Below are positions 58,052 to 64,000 of a stretch of 64,000 nt of DNA, piece by piece. Position numbers and translations under genes: made by a program. The stretch is taken from assembly GCF_964019845.1 (NCBI RefSeq), contig NZ_OZ026465.1, forward strand, positions 62,001 to 126,000, written 5' to 3'. Origin of the DNA: Spiroplasma endosymbiont of Labia minor. GTDB lineage: Bacteria > Bacillota_I > Bacilli_A > Mycoplasmatales > Mycoplasmataceae. The notes beneath the pieces were generated by a model. It did not search any database and was not told the DNA's origin. It worked only from the letters and a program-made list of their open reading frames with translations. How positions within the stretch are numbered: the first letter of the stretch is position 1; each line of letters begins with the position of its first letter.

Positions 58052-60217
58052 TTAAAAGTTTAACATAAACTGACCATTTGTATCGTTGGTTTCATCTCCT
58101 ATTTTTAAATTAAATTCAATATTACTTAATTGCATTTCAAAACTTATCTTTCATTCTCCTACTAAATTTAAACCTGTAAATAACAATTCTGCTAAATTAA
58201 ATAATTTATTTTCTTCAATATCAAAAACAAATCTTCCTTCAAGTGAAATATCATTTATTCTTAAATAATCTATATTTCCATTCCCATATTGGTTCAATAA
58301 ATATTCATTTGAAAATCTAGTTTTAAAAACATTATATTTTGAATATTCTCCATTGGACAATTTTACCTCTCCTGGAATTGTAGATGGAATTGCTGACGTT
58401 TCAATTTGATTATCAATTTCAGGAAACGCCATTATATTTGAAGCTAAAATATATTTTTTTGAAACTGAAATAGAGCTAACATTATCAAATTCAAAATTGG
58501 TCTCACTAAAATTACCATAACTAGAAATCAATTTGACTGTTAATGTTGCATAAGGTATTGTAGGAATTTCATTTGGATCTTTTATATCAGGAGTATTTGT
58601 CAATTCCAAGCCAAATGGGAGAATTAATTTGGAATCATCTGATTTTCCCTGATTATAGGAATAGTTAGAAATGATATGATTTGATAATGCTGAAATTACT
58701 CATTTACCTCGTTTTAAAATATTTCTATTCTCTGCTGTTTTTAATAATTCAGGGTGTGTATTAACTCATAAATCAAAACGATTAGAAATTGCAGTGACAA
58801 CATCACCAGCTTTAACTGCTTCATCACGTAATTTATAAATATCTATATTTTTTATTATTTCCTGATTAGTATTTTTATCTAAATCTATTGCACCTCTGAA
58901 ATTATTTTTAGCGTGATAACTGAAATTTAGCATATCAATAATCAATTGATAAAATTCTGTCTTGTCAAACAAAACTCCTCTCGTGTAAGTAATATTAATA
59001 GGGTTTTTTACAACAAAATTGTCGGCTGTATGTGTGACAATACTGTTTGCGGGTCAACCAGTTGGAATATCTACACCAACAGATTTATTTTCAAATCCAT
59101 TTACTTCACCAGGTTTAACAGAAATATTAAATTTGGAAGATGAATTATTATCAGTTGTTAGTTTAAAATCTGTTAATAATGCATCCTTACTTTCGGGTCT
59201 TGTTGGACTACCATTTGGAAATGTTCTTGATGAATAATCATATTTAACTGCCATTTCATTTATTGTTAGTTCTGTAATACCAGAAATTGTTATTCCATCT
59301 TTTCCTCCCTCAATTACATCTCCCAATTCTAAAAATTTACCTAATGAGAACTCTTCATTATACTTAACGTTTTGGCTGTCTAAATAATCAAATATTTCTT
59401 TAAAACCAACAATTTGATTTGAATTTCAAAAATCTAATAATTCAACGGTTGGCGATGTTTGATACGGAAACATTTGTCTAACAAATAAAAAAGTATTTTT
59501 ATCAGGAAATAATGGAGGTCTTGCTCCGTTTTGCTCTAAAGCTTTAATTGATGTTAAAAAAGTTCCATCAGGCGATTTGACTGTAATAGCTTTAATTTTT
59601 TGTTTTGTCATATCAGGATTTGCATTTAATATTTTTAAAGGATGCACACGTGCTTGTTGTGCTCAGTCATCGATGTTTATAGCTTCAAATGAATATCTTA
59701 AAATAGACAAATGTAGATTTTGAGGTGGTGTCATTGTTAAAATTATAAATTTATCTACGTCATCAAAATTATCGTTAGTTAATTTTTGATTGAATGTATA
59801 AAAATATAAGTTTTCCTCGTCTAAAAAATCAACTACTTTTTCTGGTGCGCCACTAACTACTGTATTGTCAGAGCAATATTGAAATGTATACGATTGCGGT
59901 GCAACACTTTTAAAAATACTATTTTGAGTTTGCTGTGTATCATAAATTTGGGTTAAATTAATTATTCCTAATTCATTATTATTTACTGCATCAATTTCAA
60001 CATAATCATCAATATCTGTAACAACTAGTGTTGTTCTGTTTAACGCCACTTTAATAAGATTATGTTTATTCAAATTTCTGCCACTAAAGCTATTTATTTT
60101 ATATAAGTATAATTTGTAATAAACACTAGCAGTACTATATAAATCAACTAATTCTTGTTGATTATCAGAAACACCATAAACTTCATCAAATAATTCATCA
60201 CTATAATTATTTATCAT
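58052..60217 (-). CDS. 721-aa protein of unknown function, virion-like operon
   Basis: A single frame with internal TGA codons as Trp. It has no signal peptide or membrane segment. The N-terminal 160 residues start MINNYSDELFDEVYGVSDNQ and alternate strands and polar loops (VYYKLYLYKI; VVTDIDDYVEID); the middle has VHPLKILNANPDM and KAITVKSPDGTFLTSIKALE; the C-terminal third is strand-rich (NIEFNLKIGDETNDTNGQ). Such a large beta-rich soluble protein after a portal-like gene could be a virion structural protein, but I recognise no family. Its start overlaps the upstream gene by 11 bases. Confidence 0.7.
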
Positions 60218-61478
60218 TTTTACTATCCTCTTTTTCTATTTTATTTTCAACTGGCTCAAATTCAACTCATATTTCACTTTTAAAATTAGTATTTAAATAT
60301 GAATTTGATAGATTAATATATTTAGTAAATACTTCTGTCAAAAAACGTTCATAAATTAATTTCTTATGTTCATTTTTTGGTGTTGATAAAAACTGTCTTG
60401 CAAAAATTTCAGCTTCTGTTTGTTGTGCAGATTTGATAGAGTCATCGTCTGCCGGAATTCCTAATGATTGATAAATTGAACGCAATAGTTCAATTTTTGT
60501 GGCCTGAATTGTACTCATTAATGATGCTGGCTGTAGATATCTGATTAATTGTTCTAAAGCAAAATCAAATTCAGATCCATTCGATTGAATACTTACAATT
60601 TTATTGCTATAAGTATTTGTAAAATCAATTGTTTTTTGGTTAGGCGTAATGGCATTTACTTTTGTATTAGCTAGCGTACCAGTTTCTCAAAAAGGTAAAG
60701 TATTCATTGATGCATAATAATTTGTAACTTGCTGTAATCTCTCTTCGACGTTTACAAAAATAGATTTGTTTAAGTAATTCTGACGTCGAATAACCACAAT
60801 TGGTATTTCCTCTAATGTGGAATTAAATTCCAATATTTCTTCTATCTTTTCAATTCCTAAATTTTTAAAAGTATCATCATCGCTAAAATATTGTTCATTC
60901 TTTTTATCAATAAAGAAATTTGCAATATAACATAAATTATTTTTTATTCAAACAGATCACGTTAAAGAGAAAACAGTTCCATTAGTATTAACAAATTCTG
61001 AATTATCTTGCAGTGTAACTCTAGTTAATTTTCCATTAACGAATGTTGAGTCAATTATTTGACAGGTAAGTCATTCAATTTTTGAATTCAAGGGAAATAA
61101 AAGTAATGCCATTTGGCCATAAATGCATGAACCTAAATTTAGCAAATAATTTTTTTCATTAAAATGTTGCTCGTTACGAACTTTAAATAGCTCTTCTAAC
61201 GTTTTTTGCTCAGCAATTATGTTAATTGGTGTTGAATCGTATAAACAAGAAAATCATTCAGCAATATCATTTTTTAATTCTAATTCATATTTATAAGCTT
61301 CTTTTGGTTTGTAATTTAAAAAATCAATTTGATTTGATTGAATATTTTGCTTGAATTCTCTTTCTTGTTTTAATTCATTTTGCTTTTTAATCATTTTAAC
61401 TGATTGTTCTTGCATGGAATTAAAAATTTCTTCTTTGCCAATTTGCAAATCACTTTTAAGTTGTGCTTCTCTTGTCAT
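60207..61478 (-). CDS. portal-like protein (tentative), virion-like operon
   Basis: 423 aa, continuous with TGA as Trp. The N-terminal 70 residues are a Lys/Glu/Gln coiled coil. The central part (NYLLNLGSCIYGQMALLLFP, then a strand run to VNGKLTRVTLQDN) has the 'helix-G-strand-strand' order of phage portal proteins, and the C-terminal part (LEQLIRYLQPASL, then SLGIPADDDSIKSAQQTEAEIF and a long helix) resembles the portal stem/crown region with its 'GIP...S.A...' turn. This is fold-level resemblance only. RBS AAAGGAAA. A hairpin with T5 separates it from the upstream gene. Confidence 0.55.
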
Positions 61479-61497
61479 TTTTATTTCCTTTCAATTC

Positions 61498-61521
61498 AAA
61501 AAGCGACATCAAAGTCGCTAA
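61498..61521 (-). terminator. intra-operon hairpin
   Basis: AGCGAC (61502-61507) pairs with GTCGCT (61514-61519); on the minus strand it ends in T5. It lies between the coiled-coil membrane gene and the portal-like gene and may reduce or process the transcript there. Confidence 0.65.
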
Positions 61522-61534
61522 AAATTTACTAATA

Positions 61535-61957
61535 TTAATAAGTTTTTTGCAATTTACGCAATTCTTCAGAAGTCTTATAATCATAATTTAGATCATACTC
61601 ATCTTTATTTAATTGTTTACGTTCATTTTTAATTCTTAGTTTTTCTGCTTTTCTTTCTTGACGTGTGATTTCTTTTGAAACACCCAAGCTTTGTTGCATT
61701 TTTAAATTATTTGTTCGTTCTTTTTTAGATAAATCTGTTTTTGCAGTATGTATGTACAATGCAATTCAAATTAAAAGACCCAAACCTAAACCTACACCTA
61801 AAGCAATAGCGAATTGAATTCCAGTATTGCTGATTAATGAATTAACATTTTTGATATTAAAAAACAGAATTACGAACATTATTGCAAATGAAATTAGAAA
61901 TGAAATAACGGGCATTACTATCAATTTAAATTTATGATTTTTGTGAACAGTTAACAT
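61535..61957 (-). CDS. membrane protein with C-terminal coiled coil, virion-like operon
   Basis: 140 aa. Two membrane segments (LIVMPVISFLISFAIMFVIL; FAIALGVGLGLGLLIWIAL) are followed by an 80-residue Lys/Glu-rich helix that would lie in the cytosol. The RBS GGAGG sits inside the end of the preceding gene, and its ATG shares a base with that gene's TAA. Holin, membrane-bound assembly factor or membrane-virion protein are possible; nothing decides. Confidence 0.75.
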
Positions 61958-62226
61958 TATGTGTCACCTCCCTTCTCATCTTTTTGTTCAAATGAATGTT
62001 TAATTTTTAATTTGCCTTTATAAGTACCTAGTTCAAATTTGCGTTTAATAAACATAATTAATCAGGCAATAAATATAATTAATGCAATGATAGATACAAC
62101 AGTTACAGCTAGCAATCACTTTCAATTTTCCTGTAGTCAATGGAATTTTTCAATGATTTCGCCAATACCACCAAGCATTCCGCCACTTAATGTAGTAAAA
62201 GTAACTGCCTTAATTATTTTCCTCAT
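61957..62226 (-). CDS. small membrane protein, virion-like operon
   Basis: 89 aa with a Gly-rich N-terminus (TLSGGMLGGIGEIIEKF), one strong membrane helix (LLAVTVVSIIALIIFIAWLI) and a basic cytosolic tail. RBS GGAGG. It overlaps the end of the 539-aa gene by 17 bases and shares a base with the next start, so translation is tightly coupled. Not recognised; small size and topology would allow a holin-like or scaffold role. Confidence 0.75.
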
Positions 62227-63829
62227 TATTTTTACCTCCAAATTTTGAGACATTACTTTTTAGATGAGGAAACTCATTATAAAAATAATTTTCAAATTGT
62301 CTTAACTGTTTTAGCTCATTTTGCATATCTTTTATTTCAGAGTTATTTTTTGAGCTATTGATTTTAAATTCTAAATTTAATATTGCCTGTCTAAGATCTT
62401 CTTTTGATTTTAAATCTGAATATAATTTTGATTTTGGTGTATGAGTTATAAAATTATGTAATTTTTCTAATTTTATTTTGCTTTCATTATTTCAAGGCAC
62501 AAAATCTATTTCCCTTAATTTTCAAACAGAATTAGTTACAACAAGGTCTTTAATACCATCTGTTTTAGATTTTAAATTTAACATTGCGATACTTACTTCT
62601 CCCCCTCTTTCATATTGATATTCGAAATAAAATCATGCTGATTCTTTAGCATTTGAGATTGAAAAATAATCTGTCGTTAATGAAATATTTCCGTCTCCAA
62701 TTTGTAATGCTGGTAAAATAGACTTCATATTCTTGTAAATAAAATTATTCATAGCAGGTACAGCAAATATTTCAAATTCAACAATTAAATGACATACTTT
62801 TCCATCACCCGATTGTGAGACGAAAATTGGTATAGCGGTGTTTGCATTCAAATCTCAACTAATTTTATTTGTGCCAACAAAAATATCTTTAATATAATAT
62901 TTTCCCTCAATAAAAACAGGTGTATTTTCATAATAAATTTCATTCGGTATTAGCGTTGAAGAAATTGACATCATATTTTTTTCTTCGTTTAAATTAAAGC
63001 TCTTAAATTTATCATTCAATTTTTTTGTGATGTTATATGATGGAGCTTGTTGTTGATGCGGTTCAGTAACAGTAGTTGCAAAATCGTCTATTACTAAAGC
63101 ATCAGTAACAGCTGATGCAGAAATGTTGTGATCAATATTTACAGAACCATCATCGTTGTTTATCACTGTTGTTGATACTAAATCTCCATGAATATTTAGA
63201 TTTGAAATTATTTTTTTGATAGATTCAGTTTCGGTTGTGATTAATTGAGACGTATCCGCTTTTTTATTATCCAAATTTTCTAACTCTAAATTTATAGACA
63301 TATTTAGCATAGATATTATTTGGTCAACTTCATTTTTTGTATAAAATTTAGCTAAATCTAAAATTGGTATTTCATCGCCACCATCTTGCTTTCATTTGAA
63401 ATAGATAAAATCAATTCCACTCGTTTTTCAAGCATCGATAGCTTTTGCAGATAAGAAATCTAAAGAAGATATTGCAAAAAAATTAGTTGTCGCATCTGTT
63501 CTACCACCTGTAGTAGTTGTCATTGATGAAACTGTTTGTGACTCTACTGTTTGACCATTGTAAAGCAAACCATCTATTGCATAATAGGTAAATCGCTTCA
63601 AATACTCAACAGTATTGTCGCTAAAACCACTAATATCAAAATTTTTATTAATAAAACCTTCCAGTCTCATATTTAAAATATCTTGTAATTGCAAAGCTTG
63701 AGTTTCAAAATAATCTTTCAAATTTGAAAATCTGTTAGTTAATTTTTTTGGCAATACTTTATTACCACTGGCAGAACGTCAATTGTTAAATCAATCATTG
63801 TATGATGTATTCGATCATAATTTTTGCAT
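62210..63829 (-). CDS. 539-aa tail-fibre-like protein, virion-like operon
   Basis: The frame starts at ATG 63829 (weak RBS AAGGA about 20 bases upstream). Residues about 125-150 read KFYTKNEVDQIISMLNMSIN followed by NKKADTSQL, a pattern very common at the start of trimeric phage tail-fibre and baseplate proteins ('YTKxEVDxLI ... KAD'). An acidic, Thr/Ser/Val-rich beta segment follows, then about 100 residues of C-terminal coiled coil (KEDLRQAILNLEFKINSSKN region). No signal peptide. This is the strongest virus-like signature in the operon, but still short. Confidence 0.65.
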
Positions 63830-63835
63830 ATTAAG

Positions 63836-64000
63836 TTATCACGTCCTTACTCTTTTTCTCATTCTACTTTGCGATTTAGATTTTATTAAATTTAGAAAAT
63901 TACCGGTTGTCAAAGTATCGTCCATTAAATTTTGAAAATAACTTGAAGCAACAATTGAACCAAATAAAGTTTTTGATAATAAAATTGAAAACTGATGTTT
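63836..64000 (-). CDS. C-terminal part of an upstream gene, virion-like operon
   Basis: Fifty-four codons in frame to TAA 63836-63838, continuing beyond the window. The visible end is helical and very basic (KSKSQSRMRKRVRTW). It ends 7 bases before the start of the 539-aa gene, so it belongs to the same operon. No family assignment is possible. Confidence 0.7.

Overview
The window is very AT-rich DNA from a mollicute that reads UGA as tryptophan. Almost every conserved gene (proS, rpoB, rpoC, atpA, atpB, atpD, ktrB) is continuous only when TGA is decoded as Trp, and real stops are TAA or TAG. Gene content (wall-less metabolism, PTS sugar transport, F-type ATPase, KtrAB, lipoproteins with a classical lipobox) fits the Spiroplasma/Entomoplasma/Mycoides side of the Mollicutes. 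I infer this from content and cannot fix genus or species.

Layout. 0-11.1 kb: partial class II aldolase, tRNA-Ser(GCU), a possible DarT-fold protein, proS, an orphan acetolactate decarboxylase, a two-anchor membrane protein, a YumC-type ferredoxin reductase, tsaE/tsaB, a mini zinc-ribbon protein, ktrA and ktrB on either side of an RG-rich small protein, folD and tRNA-Thr(CGU). 11.1-27.7 kb: an IS3-type terminal remnant, an NTDP phosphatase, two candidate structured small RNAs on the minus strand (about 335 nt and 85 nt), guaC, the L10-leader/rplJ/rplL unit, a gene frameshifted at a T8 run, rpoB-rpoC, an orphan phage-tail-tip-like gene and a decayed two-module FtsX-like permease. 27.7-30.1 kb: rpiB-glyA-upp.

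30.1-43.2 kb is a sugar (probably alpha-mannoside) utilisation island: RpiR-type regulator, two GH38 alpha-mannosidases, a ROK kinase, a lactose/cellobiose-family PTS (IIB, IIC, IIA plus small accessory proteins) and a fructose-family PTS EIIABC. GH38 beside a fructose-type PTS recalls mngA/mngB for 2-O-mannosylglycerate. Nearly every catalytic gene is broken by a different indel or nonsense mutation, so the pathway looks recently lost as a unit, while its regulator and three of the PTS subunits remain open.

43.2-51.1 kb holds a dual-specificity phosphatase and a complete F1Fo ATPase operon (atpI-like, atpB-E-F-H-A-G-D-C). 51.2-56.4 kb has a lipoprotein pair whose mRNA probably begins with a perfect hairpin, a tail-anchored protein, a 5'-3' exonuclease and an iron-type alcohol dehydrogenase. 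56.4-57.6 kb is an IS3-family element that has lost one end. 57.6-64 kb is one minus-strand operon of unrecognised proteins with virion-like features (portal-like protein, tail-fibre-like protein, a 721-aa protein, two membrane proteins, a lipoprotein) running off the window. This operon is the best candidate for an undescribed system.
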